NCBI RefSeq assembly: GCF_016522535.1 | Contig: NZ_JAEHOI010000011.1 | Coordinates: 310,001-374,000, forward strand | Reading direction: 5' to 3' | DNA: 64,000 nt | Source of the DNA: Leucobacter edaphi | Lineage (GTDB): Bacteria; Actinomycetota; Actinomycetes; Actinomycetales; Microbacteriaceae | In this document: positions 46,198 through 54,993 of the stretch, one piece after another | How the letters are laid out: each line of letters starts with the position of its first letter | Numbering within the stretch: position 1 is the first letter of the stretch | The notes under the pieces: model-generated | What the model was told of the DNA's origin: nothing | The model's database searches: none | What the model saw: only the letters and a program-made list of their open reading frames with translations | Position numbers and translations under genes: made by a program

Positions 46198-47153
46198 TGC
46201 TCGTCCTTTCGTTTACCGCCGGTCGGCGCGAGATTCCGCGCAACCTTGCGTGCGAGCGGGATGTCGCGGTTGAAGCCGCGCGAGTACTTCTTCTCGAGGA
46301 AGTGCTGCCCGATCGTCGCGACCGTCGTGAGGAGCAAATACCAGATCGAGGCGACGACAAGCATAGATATGACCTCGAAGTTTCCGAGATAGATGCGCTG
46401 GACCACAGTGAGCAGGTCCGCTCCGGCGATAACCGACACGAGCGACGAGGTCTTCAGCATCGAGATGAACTGGTTGCCCGTCGGCGGCACGAGGATGCGC
46501 ATCGCCTGCGGGAGCACGATCCGCCCCATGATCCCGCCCTTCGACATCCCCATGGCCTCGGCTGCCTCACGCTGTCCGGGGTCAACGGAGAGAATTCCGG
46601 ATCGGATGATCTGCGACATGTAGGCGCCCTCGTTGATCGAGAGGCCGAGCAGGCCGGCGATGAACGGGGTGATGATCGAGGCGTCAACTCCGAAGAGCTT
46701 TGGCCCCCCGAACGGAATTCCGAACTCGAGCCGCGGGAACAGCAGACCGAGGTTGAACCAGAACAGGAGTTGCACGATCAACGGTGTTCCGCGGAAGAAC
46801 CACGAGTAGGCGCCTGCCACGGCCCGCGTCACGGGGTTCTTCGAGAGCTCCATGATCGCAACGAGCAGGCCGATCAGGATGCCGGCGATCATCGAGATCA
46901 CGCTCAGGGCGAGGGTGACCCCGAGCCCCTGGAGGACCGGCAGCGCGAGGAAGAAGTCGACGACGACATCCCAGTGAATGTTCGGTGTCGTGATCAGGAC
47001 CCACAGCACCCACGCGCCGAAGACGAGCGCAACGGCTGCGCCGAGCCAGCGCCCCCACGCGGCCCGCGGACGGGCGTTCAGCGGAAGCTCGGGCTCCGGA
47101 ACCTGCAGGACGGAGGTGTCGATCCGCGGCGGGATCTGGCTATTCTCCGGCAT
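46194..47153 (-). CDS. Polar amino acid ABC transporter permease (HisM/GlnP type)
   Basis: Permease of 319 residues. One helix near residues 35-55 is followed by the five-helix HisM-type domain containing [18 protein letters not shown] and the coupling helix [22 protein letters not shown]. It overlaps the binding-protein gene by 14 bp. A single permease gene implies a homodimer. Confidence 0.9.
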   Translation of the reverse strand: MPENSQIPPRIDTSVLQVPEPELPLNARPRAAWGRWLGAAVALVFGAWVLWVLITTPNIHWDVVVDFFLALPVLQGLGVTLALSVISMIAGILIGLLVAIMELSKNPVTRAVAGAYSWFFRGTPLIVQLLFWFNLGLLFPRLEFGIPFGGPKLFGVDASIITPFIAGLLGLSINEGAYMSQIIRSGILSVDPGQREAAEAMGMSKGGIMGRIVLPQAMRILVPPTGNQFISMLKTSSLVSVIAGADLLTVVQRIYLGNFEVISMLVVASIWYLLLTTVATIGQHFLEKKYSRGFNRDIPLARKVARNLAPTGGKRKDEQ

Positions 47154-48039
47154 TGGTCTCTGCCGACTTCACCGCCGCTGAGGTCACATCGTACTTCTCG
47201 AGGAGCTTCTGGTACTCCCCGTTGTCGATGAGTTCCTGCAGCGCCTTCTTCACGGCCTGGGTGAGTTCAGAGTTCTTCTTGTCGATCGCGATCCCCCACG
47301 GCCCGGCCTCGTACTGCTTCTCGAGCACTTCGTACTTACCGGCCTTTGAGGCCATGAGCTTCGCGACCGGGTAGTCGACCATCGTGCCGACGGCGCGGCC
47401 CGTATCGAGTTGCAGGAGGCCGGTGGGTGCGTCCTCGGATTCCGAAACCTTCATCGGGGTATCGCACTTCTCATCGGAGTACTTCTGCAGGATCGCGAGA
47501 TTCGAGGACCCCTTGCCCGCGACGACGGCCTTGCCACACAGGTCCGCGATGTCCTTGATCCCCTCCGGGTTGCCCTTCTTCACCATGATCGAGCCGCCCG
47601 CGGTGAAGTAGTCGACGAAGTCGACGGCCTTACGCCGTTCGGCGGTGTCGCTCATCGAAGAGATAGCCATATTCCACTGCTTCGACTGGAGGCCGGGGAT
47701 GAGGCCGGGGAACGAGGCGTTCGTGATCTGCAGCTTCAGGTCGAGCTGCTTCGCGATCAGGTCTGCGAGTTCGGGATCGACGCCGATGAGGTCCTGCGTT
47801 CCCTCCTTGTACATCTCCATGGGCGGGTATCCCTCGGCGGTCGCCGCTTTGAGCACGCCGGTGTCGCGGATGTCCTTGGGGACGAGCGATGCGGCGGTGC
47901 CATCACCCGACTCGGTCTTCGTTCCCGTGTCCGGTGGCGGCGTTTTCGAGTTGCCGCAGGCGGTGAGGCCCACGACCATGATCGCGGCGGCGCCGAGCAG
48001 CGCGAGTGAACGGTTGACGGTGGTGGCACGCATTCGCAT
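47140..48039 (-). CDS. Amino-acid ABC transporter substrate-binding lipoprotein
   Basis: Solute-binding protein family 3, 299 residues. The signal peptide ends in LTAC, with a short T/K/S linker; GYPPMEMYKE, GVDPELADLIAKQL and FVDYFTAGGSIMV are family landmarks. It is the first gene of the five-gene operon ending with the serine hydrolase. GGAGC precedes the ATG. By context it probably binds a D-amino acid or an amino-acid conjugate. Confidence 0.9.
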   Translation of the reverse strand: MRMRATTVNRSLALLGAAAIMVVGLTACGNSKTPPPDTGTKTESGDGTAASLVPKDIRDTGVLKAATAEGYPPMEMYKEGTQDLIGVDPELADLIAKQLDLKLQITNASFPGLIPGLQSKQWNMAISSMSDTAERRKAVDFVDYFTAGGSIMVKKGNPEGIKDIADLCGKAVVAGKGSSNLAILQKYSDEKCDTPMKVSESEDAPTGLLQLDTGRAVGTMVDYPVAKLMASKAGKYEVLEKQYEAGPWGIAIDKKNSELTQAVKKALQELIDNGEYQKLLEKYDVTSAAVKSAETNAGE

Positions 48040-48243
48040 GATTCGCTCCGATGACAGTCAGTTTCCGACCGCACCTTTGCCGCCGGGATCAACCGGACGG
48101 TGAGGAACCCTCCGCCCGTGGTCGAGTTACCGGCCATGATGGCAGCACCGCGGTTTCCGATTCAATTCCGTGCCGAATTTCGAACGCGGCATTCGAAAAA
48201 GTCGATGCGAACCCGTTCTGTGCGTTGTAGCGCCCGCCTCCCC
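48040..48243. promoter_or_regulatory. Regulatory gap with inverted repeat upstream of the amino-acid operon
   Basis: No gene in this 204-bp gap. TTTCGAA (48178-48184) and TTCGAAA (48192-48198) form a perfect inverted repeat with a 7-bp spacer, and the core has the T-N11-A form typical of LysR-type sites. It lies about 140 bp upstream of the binding-protein gene and could be the site of the LysR regulator encoded at 41504. Confidence 0.35.
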
Positions 48244-49236
48244 CTACCGAAACACCCGCCCGATCGACCCGCCCAGCTGCATGAGCTGCAGCCACATTGC
48301 GTATCGCATCAGCGGTCGCGCCAGGCCGCGGAGGACCCGCAATTTCGGTGCCTTCGCGTGGGGGCTGCGCTCCCACTGCACGGTGAGTTCGAGCTGGGTG
48401 CCGCCCGCGGCCGGCTCGAGTCCGATGCGGAGTCGCATCGTGTTGGAGTTCGGGGATTCCGGCCAGGTGAAGCGCCACTCGATCAGGGACTCCGGCGCGA
48501 GGTCGACGAGCTCGACGCGCGACCAGCGCCGGTCCTCCCGGACCTTGAGGGGCTTTCCATCGGGCCGGGAGAGACGGGCGTGGGCGATCCACTCCGCCCC
48601 GGGCCTGGCCTTCTCCGGGAGGTCTTCGACGAGTCCGGTGTTCGGCTCCCACTCGGGCATGCGCTCGGGGTGCGAGAGCAGCCCCCACACCTCCGCGGGG
48701 CTCGCGGGCACGAACGCGGTCGAGGTGCGGGTGAGGCGGTGCGCCGCGGCGGGCAGCTGTGTCGCCGAAGCCTCGCGCAGCTGATCGAGGCGGCCGAGCA
48801 CCGCGTCCGCGCTCACGCCGAGGCGGGCGAGCAGGAACTCGATGAAGCCGCTCGGCTCGACGATCAGCTCACGGAGCACCTGATCGGAGGTCCCCCATTT
48901 CGAGCCGCTCGATGCCGACTTGAAGACGTCCTGCGCAGGTTCGGTCCACTCGTAGCCGTCGGTCTCGTGGAACACGATTCGATTCGGACCGGGGGTTTCC
49001 GCGCGGATTCCGAGCTCGGCGAGCTGTGAGTCGTGCTGCGCCGCAACGGCTTCGCGCGCCGCGTCGAGGGTGATGCCGAGGCTGCGCAGCGCGGTGCCCG
49101 CGTCGCCGCTGTCGAGCACGAGGGCGAGGAAGAGGTGCTCGATTCCCGCGCGGCGCTCGCCCTCGCGCGACGCCTCCTCCATTGCGGTGACGGACAGGGT
49201 GTGCGAGGCCGCTGCCGCGCTCGTGAAGTTACTCAT
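48244..49236 (-). CDS. ClpN-like / SRPBCC fusion protein
   Basis: Protein of 330 residues combining two unrelated modules. The N-terminal 150 residues resemble the Clp repeat (N) domain of ClpA/C chaperones (AAAASHTLSVTAMEEASREGERRAGIEHLFLALV). Residues of about 175-310 form an SRPBCC/START-like ligand-binding domain (STAFVPASPAEVWGLLSHPERMPEWEPN). No ATPase or protease motif is present. The ATG overlaps the stop of an 81-residue HTH gene (ATGA). It may be a ligand- or substrate-sensing partner of that HTH protein; function unproven. Confidence 0.8.
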   Translation of the reverse strand: MSNFTSAAAASHTLSVTAMEEASREGERRAGIEHLFLALVLDSGDAGTALRSLGITLDAAREAVAAQHDSQLAELGIRAETPGPNRIVFHETDGYEWTEPAQDVFKSASSGSKWGTSDQVLRELIVEPSGFIEFLLARLGVSADAVLGRLDQLREASATQLPAAAHRLTRTSTAFVPASPAEVWGLLSHPERMPEWEPNTGLVEDLPEKARPGAEWIAHARLSRPDGKPLKVREDRRWSRVELVDLAPESLIEWRFTWPESPNSNTMRLRIGLEPAAGGTQLELTVQWERSPHAKAPKLRVLRGLARPLMRYAMWLQLMQLGGSIGRVFR

Positions 49237-49478
49237 CGGGTTCTCCTCGCGATGGGGATGGTCGGGTCGATCCGCTTGGAATATTTCTTGTGCACGGCCT
49301 GCCGGGTGACGCCGAGTGCGGCTGCGATGTCGGGCCAGGTCATGCCCGCGCGCAGGCCGGCTTCGACCTGGGCGAGTTCGAGCCGCTCGGTCAGTGCCCG
49401 CAGCGAGGCGATGGCCCGCAAACCGGCCCTCGGGTCTCGGGTGTCGGCGGCGACGCCGGCGATCTGTGTGGATTCCAT
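49233..49478 (-). CDS. Small helix-turn-helix DNA-binding protein
   Basis: An 81-residue protein whose second half is a clear HTH (GMTWPDIAAALGVTRQAVHKKYSKRI), similar to those in sigma region 4 and AsnC-like proteins. It has no ligand domain of its own. Coupling to the ClpN-SRPBCC gene suggests that the partner supplies sensing. Confidence 0.82.
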   Translation of the reverse strand: MESTQIAGVAADTRDPRAGLRAIASLRALTERLELAQVEAGLRAGMTWPDIAAALGVTRQAVHKKYSKRIDPTIPIARRTR

Positions 49479-49496
49479 GCTGTCAACCTACGTTGC

Positions 49497-49985
49497 TTAG
49501 CCCGATGTTGTCAACCCTGGTTGCTCATTTCCGCGCGGATCCGGATCCGGATCGGCGCCGACCGATCGTCCCCTTCCCCGATCGCGGCCCAGATCGGCCT
49601 CCTCGAGAAGCGCGCGCACGAGCACCTGATTCCGCTTGAGCCGCCGCTCGAAGATCAGCTCCATCACGAACGCGATACAGGCCGCGCCGAAGAGCTCGAT
49701 CGCGACGGAGAACGCGACGTTCGTGAGCAGGTCGTTCACCACGTGGTTGTCCGTCGCGACCCCCGTGTACTCGATGATCTTCGACGCAGTGGCGAGCCCG
49801 ATCGCCGCGAGGAAGATGATGAGGATGTACCGTTTCTTCACCTCGAGGGGATCGGCGAGCTTGGCGACCACGTCGGGGTTTCGCCGCGCGAATTCGAGGT
49901 CGGACTCCGTGAATTCCGCGTTCGCCCCCGTCAGATCGCGCACCACGAGGGAGTCGACGAATTCGTCGCTGTTCTTGGGTTTCAT
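49497..49985 (-). CDS. Hypothetical membrane protein (162 aa)
   Basis: Not recognised. A cytoplasmic N terminus with several acidic residues (about 50) precedes two membrane helices (YILIIFLAAIGLATASKII; AFSVAIELFGAACIAFVMELIF) and a basic, D/P/R-rich tail. High GC codon use and an isolated, well-formed frame support coding. Confidence 0.65.
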   Translation of the reverse strand: MKPKNSDEFVDSLVVRDLTGANAEFTESDLEFARRNPDVVAKLADPLEVKKRYILIIFLAAIGLATASKIIEYTGVATDNHVVNDLLTNVAFSVAIELFGAACIAFVMELIFERRLKRNQVLVRALLEEADLGRDRGRGRSVGADPDPDPRGNEQPGLTTSG

Positions 49986-50048
49986 GTGCCGAGTGTAGTT
50001 CGGGCCCGCGGCGCCAACCCGAGGTGAGGCCGCAGGCCCGAATCGATC

Positions 50049-50063
50049 CGCCCGGAACGGGCG
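50049..50063 (-). terminator. Short hairpin after katA
   Basis: A 6-bp GC stem with a three-base loop, just beyond the catalase stop codon, may act as a weak terminator. Confidence 0.3.
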
Positions 50064-50069
50064 AGGCTC

Positions 50070-51536
50070 CTAGACGCGCTCGCGCAGCGCAGCGCCGAGG
50101 TCGGCGTCCACGTTCGTCCAGTACTCAAAGAAGCGGTCGCGGATCCCGTCGATCGTGATCGCACGCCCCTGCCCGGTCAGCGTTTCGAGGAAACGTGCGC
50201 GCTGATCATCGTCGAACACCTCGCGGTAGAGGGTTCCTGCCTGCCCGAAGTCGTCGTCCTCCGGGTGAAGCGTGGCTGCGGCACGGACGAGTTCGCCATC
50301 GGCCTCCCAATTGGCCTCGATTCCGATCGCCGGATCGGCCTCGGGTCCCCCCGCAGCGCCGTACGAATTGGGGTGGTACGTGCGGTGATCGGGCCCGTTG
50401 AACGAGAACCGCATCGGTCCCTCGTGCTGATAGTTGCGCGCCTCGCTCGCGTGCGGCTGGTTCACCGGAAGCTGGTTGAAGTTCGGCCCGATCCGGTAGC
50501 GCTGCGCGTCAGCGTAGGCGAATACGCGTCCCATCAGCATCTTGTCCGGCGAGATTCCGGTGCCGGGGACCTGGTTCCCCGGGCTGAAACCCGCCTGCTC
50601 GATCTGCGCGAAGAAATTCTCCGGGTTGCGGTTGAGGGTGAGCGTTCCCACTTTGATCCGCGGATAGTCCTTGAGCGAGATCGTCTTCGTGAGATCGAAG
50701 GGGTTGAAGCGGTAGGTCTTCGCGTCCTCGTAGGGCATGATCTGCACGTACAGATCCCAGGCGGGGTGCTCGCCGCGTGCGATGGCCTCGAACAGGTCGC
50801 GCCGGTAGTGGTCGGCGTCGCTGCCGGCGATCCGCTCGGCGTCCTCCGCCGACATCGCCACGACGCCCTGGTGGGAGACGAAGTGGTAGCGCACCCAGAA
50901 CAGCTCGCCCGCCGCGTTCACCCAGGAGTAGGTGTGCGATCCGTAGCCGTTCATGTGCCGCCAGCTCTTCGACAGCCCGCGATCGCCCATGAGATAGGTG
51001 ACCTGGTGTGCCGACTCGGGCGAGAGCGTCCAGAAGTCCCACTGCATGTCGGCGTCGCGCAGCGCGGAGTCGCCGAGGCGCTTCTGCGAGTGAATGAAGT
51101 CGGGGAACTTCATGGCGTCGCGGATGAAGAACGTCGGGGTGTTGTTGCCGACGATGTCGAGGTTGCCCTCATCGGTGTAGAACCGGATCGAGAAGCCGCG
51201 AACGTCGCGCCAGGTATCGGGCGATCCCTGCTCGCCGGCCACCGAGGAGAACCGGGCCAGCGTCTCCGAGGTGGCGCCGGGCTGGAACACGGCCGCTCGC
51301 GTGTAGGCGGAGACGTCCTCGGTCACGACGAACGTGCCGAATGCCCCACCGCCCTTGGCGTGCGGGTTGCGCTCGGGAACGCGCTCGCGGTTGAAGGAGG
51401 CGAGCTTCTCGAGCAGGTGATGATCGTGCAGCGCGGTCGGGCCGTCCGGGCCGACGGTGAGCGAGTGCTCGTCGCTCGCGATCGGCGCGCCGGACTGGCT
51501 CGTGCTGACGGGACGGAGGGGGTGGTCGGATGTCAT
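50070..51536 (-). CDS. katA: Monofunctional haem catalase
   Basis: Clade-3-type small-subunit catalase of 488 residues converting H2O2 to water and oxygen. Family landmarks include [19 protein letters not shown] (active-site His region), [27 protein letters not shown], the [18 protein letters not shown] segment and the proximal haem-tyrosine region [15 protein letters not shown]. The start at 51536 has AAGGAG about 10 bases upstream. It is 70 bp downstream of a Fur-family gene on the same strand, a common furA-kat arrangement for peroxide response. Confidence 0.95.
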   Translation of the reverse strand: MTSDHPLRPVSTSQSGAPIASDEHSLTVGPDGPTALHDHHLLEKLASFNRERVPERNPHAKGGGAFGTFVVTEDVSAYTRAAVFQPGATSETLARFSSVAGEQGSPDTWRDVRGFSIRFYTDEGNLDIVGNNTPTFFIRDAMKFPDFIHSQKRLGDSALRDADMQWDFWTLSPESAHQVTYLMGDRGLSKSWRHMNGYGSHTYSWVNAAGELFWVRYHFVSHQGVVAMSAEDAERIAGSDADHYRRDLFEAIARGEHPAWDLYVQIMPYEDAKTYRFNPFDLTKTISLKDYPRIKVGTLTLNRNPENFFAQIEQAGFSPGNQVPGTGISPDKMLMGRVFAYADAQRYRIGPNFNQLPVNQPHASEARNYQHEGPMRFSFNGPDHRTYHPNSYGAAGGPEADPAIGIEANWEADGELVRAAATLHPEDDDFGQAGTLYREVFDDDQRARFLETLTGQGRAITIDGIRDRFFEYWTNVDADLGAALRERV

Positions 51537-51606
51537 GGTGTTCTGTTCTCCTTCTGCGCGGTCGCCGAAGGAACCCACCCTCACGCGGGTGGGCGCCGGC
51601 TCGGTC

Positions 51607-52026
51607 CTACGCGGTTTTCTGGCAAGCGGGGCATACGCCCCAGAACGTGACTTCGGCCGTCTGCACTGCGAATCCCCCCGTGTTCGACGGGGAGAGACAG
51701 GGCGCTTCGCCGACAACGCAGTCCACGTCCGCGATCGCCCCGCAGGAGGAGCAGACCACGTGGTGGTGGTTGTCGCCGATGCGCCGCTCGTACAGCGCTG
51801 CGGATCCCGCCGGTTCGATCCGGCGGATCAGGCCCGCCGCCGACAGATCCGCGAGGATGTTGTGCACCGACTGGATCGACGTGGTCGGCAACACCTCGGA
51901 CACGGCGCGAAATACCTGCTCAGCGCTCGTGTGTGGCATGGAACCCAGCGCCCCGAGAACGGCGACACGGCCCGCGGTCGCGCGTAGCCCGGCGCCTCGC
52001 AGCGCCGAGTCGAGGGTGGCTTCCAT
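51607..52026 (-). CDS. furA: Fur family peroxide/iron regulator
   Basis: Metalloregulator of 139 residues. The N-terminal winged helix ([26 protein letters not shown]) is followed by the Fur dimerisation domain with [11 protein letters not shown] and a C-terminal CPAC zinc pair. The ATG at 52026 is preferred; a GTG three codons earlier is possible. Proximity to katA and the palindromic box 20 bp upstream support a FurA/CatR-like regulator of catalase, autoregulated and responding to peroxide or iron. The symbol is by context. Confidence 0.87.
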   Translation of the reverse strand: MEATLDSALRGAGLRATAGRVAVLGALGSMPHTSAEQVFRAVSEVLPTTSIQSVHNILADLSAAGLIRRIEPAGSAALYERRIGDNHHHVVCSSCGAIADVDCVVGEAPCLSPSNTGGFAVQTAEVTFWGVCPACQKTA

Positions 52027-52045
52027 GCAGCCCACCCTACAGGTG

Positions 52046-52062
52046 TTTTGAATTATTCAAAA
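52046..52062 (-). promoter_or_regulatory. Fur/PerR-type operator upstream of furA
   Basis: TTTTGAAT-T-ATTCAAAA is a perfect 17-bp palindrome, AT-rich in an otherwise high-GC region, lying 20 bases before the furA start. It resembles mycobacterial FurA boxes. A second, TCAACA-CC-TGTTGA (52145-52158), lies about 130 bp before the PAS-protein start and may be a separate operator. Confidence 0.7.
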
Positions 52063-52288
52063 GAAATGGACTGAGTTTCGACGGGACTCGAGAGCCCGTG
52101 ATCCCGCGGTGTCCCGCAAGATTCCGAGTCCCGCGAGCATCTATTCAACACCTGTTGATATCGTAATGGGTGATTGTGCTCCAGCCCAGGCGGGCACCCC
52201 CGAGCCTCCGCTCGGATCCGGTGCTGCGGTTCCCGAGCCTCGGCAGTAGTCAGTGAGCTGTCCGAGTCGTATGGGTTTGGAGAGATGC

Positions 52289-53629
52289 ATGACCGAAGTA
52301 CACCCCACGGGGAAGATCACCAGGATCGGGATCGACGACCTCTTCTTCTCGTCGACGGGCCCGCGAGGCGTGATCCGCCAGGCCAACAGCGTCTTCGTGC
52401 GCCTCTCCGGCTATCCGCGCGAACGCCTGATCGGGGCGCCCCACAGCATCGTCCGACACCCGGCCATGCCGGCCGGCGTCTACTGGACCATGTGGGACGC
52501 GCTCGAGGACGGGCGCCCCTTCGCCGGATACGTGCACAATCTCGCGGCGGATGGCAGCGCCTACACCGTGTTCGCCACGGTCACCCCGATCCCGCAGGGC
52601 TACCTGTCCGTGCGCATCACCCCGAGCCGCCCGGAGCATCTCGACCAGGCGAACGCGATCTACGAGAAACTCGACGACCTCGAGCGCGTCGAGAAGCGCG
52701 CCGGACTCACCCGCCGCAAGGCCGCCCGGGCGAGCGCGGTGCTCCTCACCGAGCTGATGCGCGAAGCGGGATTCGATTCCTACGAGGAGTTTCAGTGGCG
52801 GGCCCTCGCCGACGAGGTGGCGCGCCGCGAGGAACTCTCGCCGGGGATCCCGGTGCGCCCGGACGCCACGAGAGACCTCGGAACGATGCTGCACGCGATC
52901 GGCGAGGTGCACGCCGAGCTGCGGCACTGGAGCAGCAGCCAGGAGTCCCTCGCCGAGCTGACCACCACCCTGCAGCGCACGGGCGGGCGGCTGCGCACGC
53001 AGCTCGATCACACGGCGGCGATCGAGCAGCTCATCACCGACCGACCCGACACGCCCGCGGCCCGGAACGAGGGCCTGCTCTTGTGGAAGCAGATGCAGGA
53101 GATCGTCCACGGCTACGTCGTCGACCTCGTCGAAATCCTCGGCCGGCTCGAACGGCACGGCGCAGAAACCCGGTTCCGGATCGCGCTAGCGCAGCTCCAC
53201 ACGGCCATGATCGGCAAGTTCACCGCCGAGCTGATCGACGGCGACACCCTCAGCCTCGAGTCAGCGCCGGCCATCGCCACGCTCGCGGAGGCGCTGCAGC
53301 AGGAGCTCACCGCGATGGTCGACCACTACGCGGCGCACCAGGCGCTGGCCGCCGAGTCGGCGTCGGCGATCGAGCGATCCGGCTCGATCATCTCGATCCC
53401 GCGGAGACTGCTCATGCACTGGCGCAACGAGGCCGCGGCGGGCGGATCGGGCGCGGAGGCCGAGCTCTCCGAGCAGATCGCCTCGTCCGTCGAGGGCGTG
53501 GGAACCGCGCTCGAGGATCTCTCCCGAATCGTGGGGCAGGTCCGCGCCCTGTCGACCCCCCTCGATCCCTCCCGCGCCCGCCAACTGCTCGCCACGATCG
53601 TGCAGTCGTCGCTCCTGATCAGGGCGTAG
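52289..53629 (+). CDS. Aer-like PAS-domain protein without chemoreceptor module
   Basis: Protein of 446 residues. Residues of about 10-110 are a PAS domain very close in pattern to the FAD-binding PAS of the aerotaxis receptor Aer (LFFSSTGPRGVIRQANSVFVRLSGY; RHPAMPAGVYWTMWDALEDGRPFAGYV; LSVRITPSRPEH). The remaining 330 residues are helical and coiled-coil-like, with no membrane helix, HAMP or MCP signalling domain, and no flagellar or chemotaxis gene is nearby. GGAG precedes the ATG at 52289. It may be a soluble redox or oxygen sensor; output partner unknown. Confidence 0.78.
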   Translation: MTEVHPTGKITRIGIDDLFFSSTGPRGVIRQANSVFVRLSGYPRERLIGAPHSIVRHPAMPAGVYWTMWDALEDGRPFAGYVHNLAADGSAYTVFATVTPIPQGYLSVRITPSRPEHLDQANAIYEKLDDLERVEKRAGLTRRKAARASAVLLTELMREAGFDSYEEFQWRALADEVARREELSPGIPVRPDATRDLGTMLHAIGEVHAELRHWSSSQESLAELTTTLQRTGGRLRTQLDHTAAIEQLITDRPDTPAARNEGLLLWKQMQEIVHGYVVDLVEILGRLERHGAETRFRIALAQLHTAMIGKFTAELIDGDTLSLESAPAIATLAEALQQELTAMVDHYAAHQALAAESASAIERSGSIISIPRRLLMHWRNEAAAGGSGAEAELSEQIASSVEGVGTALEDLSRIVGQVRALSTPLDPSRARQLLATIVQSSLLIRA

Positions 53630-53769
53630 GGGCGGCTGGGGGCGCCGACGGCCCGGCGGTTGTTTACGTTCCTGGCACCGGGCCCGGTGCCCATCTCTCG
53701 AGACGCTCGCCAATTGCGGCCAGGTGTCTCCTGGCGACCCCATCGGCCTCTCCTCATAGGATCGATCGC

Positions 53770-54993
53770 GTGAAACCCTCAGCAGGAACCGAGCCGTCGG
53801 GCGCGCAACACGCCGCCGCCTCTGGCGCTGCGGCACCGCGCCCCACGACGGGGCGCTTCTCCCTGCTCACGCGGGCAATTCTCGCGACCGTCGTCTTCTG
53901 CGGTCTCTGGCTTTCCGTCGTCCCGCCCGGGGGCGACCGCGCGATGCAACTCGCAATCGGCGGCGCGGCCGTGGTCGCGGCCGTTGCGAGCACGCGGTTT
54001 CCGCTGATCGGCACCCTCGTCGCCGGCGTCGCCACCGCTGCGGCTTGGGCGCTCGGGATCACCGCCGACCCGTTTCTCCTCGCAAGCATCGGCATCGCGA
54101 CAATCGCGGAGCGCCGGGGGGAACGGCGCTTCCCGATGGGGGTGGTGATCGGCGGCGCTGTGCTTGCCCTGCTCACGCTGACGGTGCAGGTGGGTCCGGC
54201 GATTCGCGGCCAGGAGACGCTGTGGCGGGGCCTCCTGCTGGGAGTGATCGTCGTTTCGGGAGCGTGGGCGATCGGTGTGCGTACCCGGCAGGTCAAGGAT
54301 CAGGCGGCCGAGCAGGCCCGTGCGGTCGAGCGGCTGAGTGTCGCCCGGGACGTGCACGACGTGCTCTCCCATTCACTCAGCACGATCGGGGTCCAAGCGG
54401 GCGTTGCGGCGCACGTGGAAGCGCTCCCGGAATCGCAACTCAGAAGCACACTGCAGCAGATTGAGACCCAGTCCCGCGCCTCGCTCCAGGAGCTTCGCGC
54501 GCTCCTGCACGATCAGCGCTCCGGCCCGGGCGCGCCCGGTGACTCGAGCCCGTCGCTCGCGACGCAACTCCAGCACACGGCCGAAGCAGCCGAGCGTTCG
54601 GGGCTTCGCGTGACGCTCCGCACCAGCGGCGAACTCGCTCGACTCTCCCGCGAGGCGCAGGCCGCAATCCACCGGATCGCGCAGGAGGCAACAACCAACG
54701 CGATCCGTCACGCCGACGCGTCGGAACTGACGATCAACGTCACGGCGGCGGATCGGTCCGTCGAGATCCGCGTCGCCGACAACGGGATCGGGACCGGGAC
54801 CTTGGCCGAGGCAGGAACCGGTCCACACCCCCGCGACGGGCACGGCCTCACCGGTATGCGGGAACGCGCCGCGCTCCTCGGCGGCGCGCTGCACATTGAC
54901 AGCTCCGACGGCTTCGTCGTGCACGCCACGATCCCGGTCGATGTTCTCGATAGTCCCGCTGATCCCTCCGATTCCGAACGGAGCGCCCCATGA
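53770..54993 (+). CDS. Sensor histidine kinase (DesK/NarX-like, HisKA_3)
   Basis: Integral-membrane kinase of 407 residues with four to five N-terminal helices and no extracellular domain. The phosphoacceptor box is VARDVHDVLSHSLSTIGVQAG (first His phosphorylated) and a HATPase_c domain follows (QEATTNAIRHADAS; DNGIGTG; GHGLTGMRERAALLGG). GTG 53770 is chosen because the membrane region follows directly; TAGGAT ends 7 bases before it, so the transcript may be leaderless. The stop overlaps the response regulator start. Confidence 0.9.
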   Translation: MKPSAGTEPSGAQHAAASGAAAPRPTTGRFSLLTRAILATVVFCGLWLSVVPPGGDRAMQLAIGGAAVVAAVASTRFPLIGTLVAGVATAAAWALGITADPFLLASIGIATIAERRGERRFPMGVVIGGAVLALLTLTVQVGPAIRGQETLWRGLLLGVIVVSGAWAIGVRTRQVKDQAAEQARAVERLSVARDVHDVLSHSLSTIGVQAGVAAHVEALPESQLRSTLQQIETQSRASLQELRALLHDQRSGPGAPGDSSPSLATQLQHTAEAAERSGLRVTLRTSGELARLSREAQAAIHRIAQEATTNAIRHADASELTINVTAADRSVEIRVADNGIGTGTLAEAGTGPHPRDGHGLTGMRERAALLGGALHIDSSDGFVVHATIPVDVLDSPADPSDSERSAP

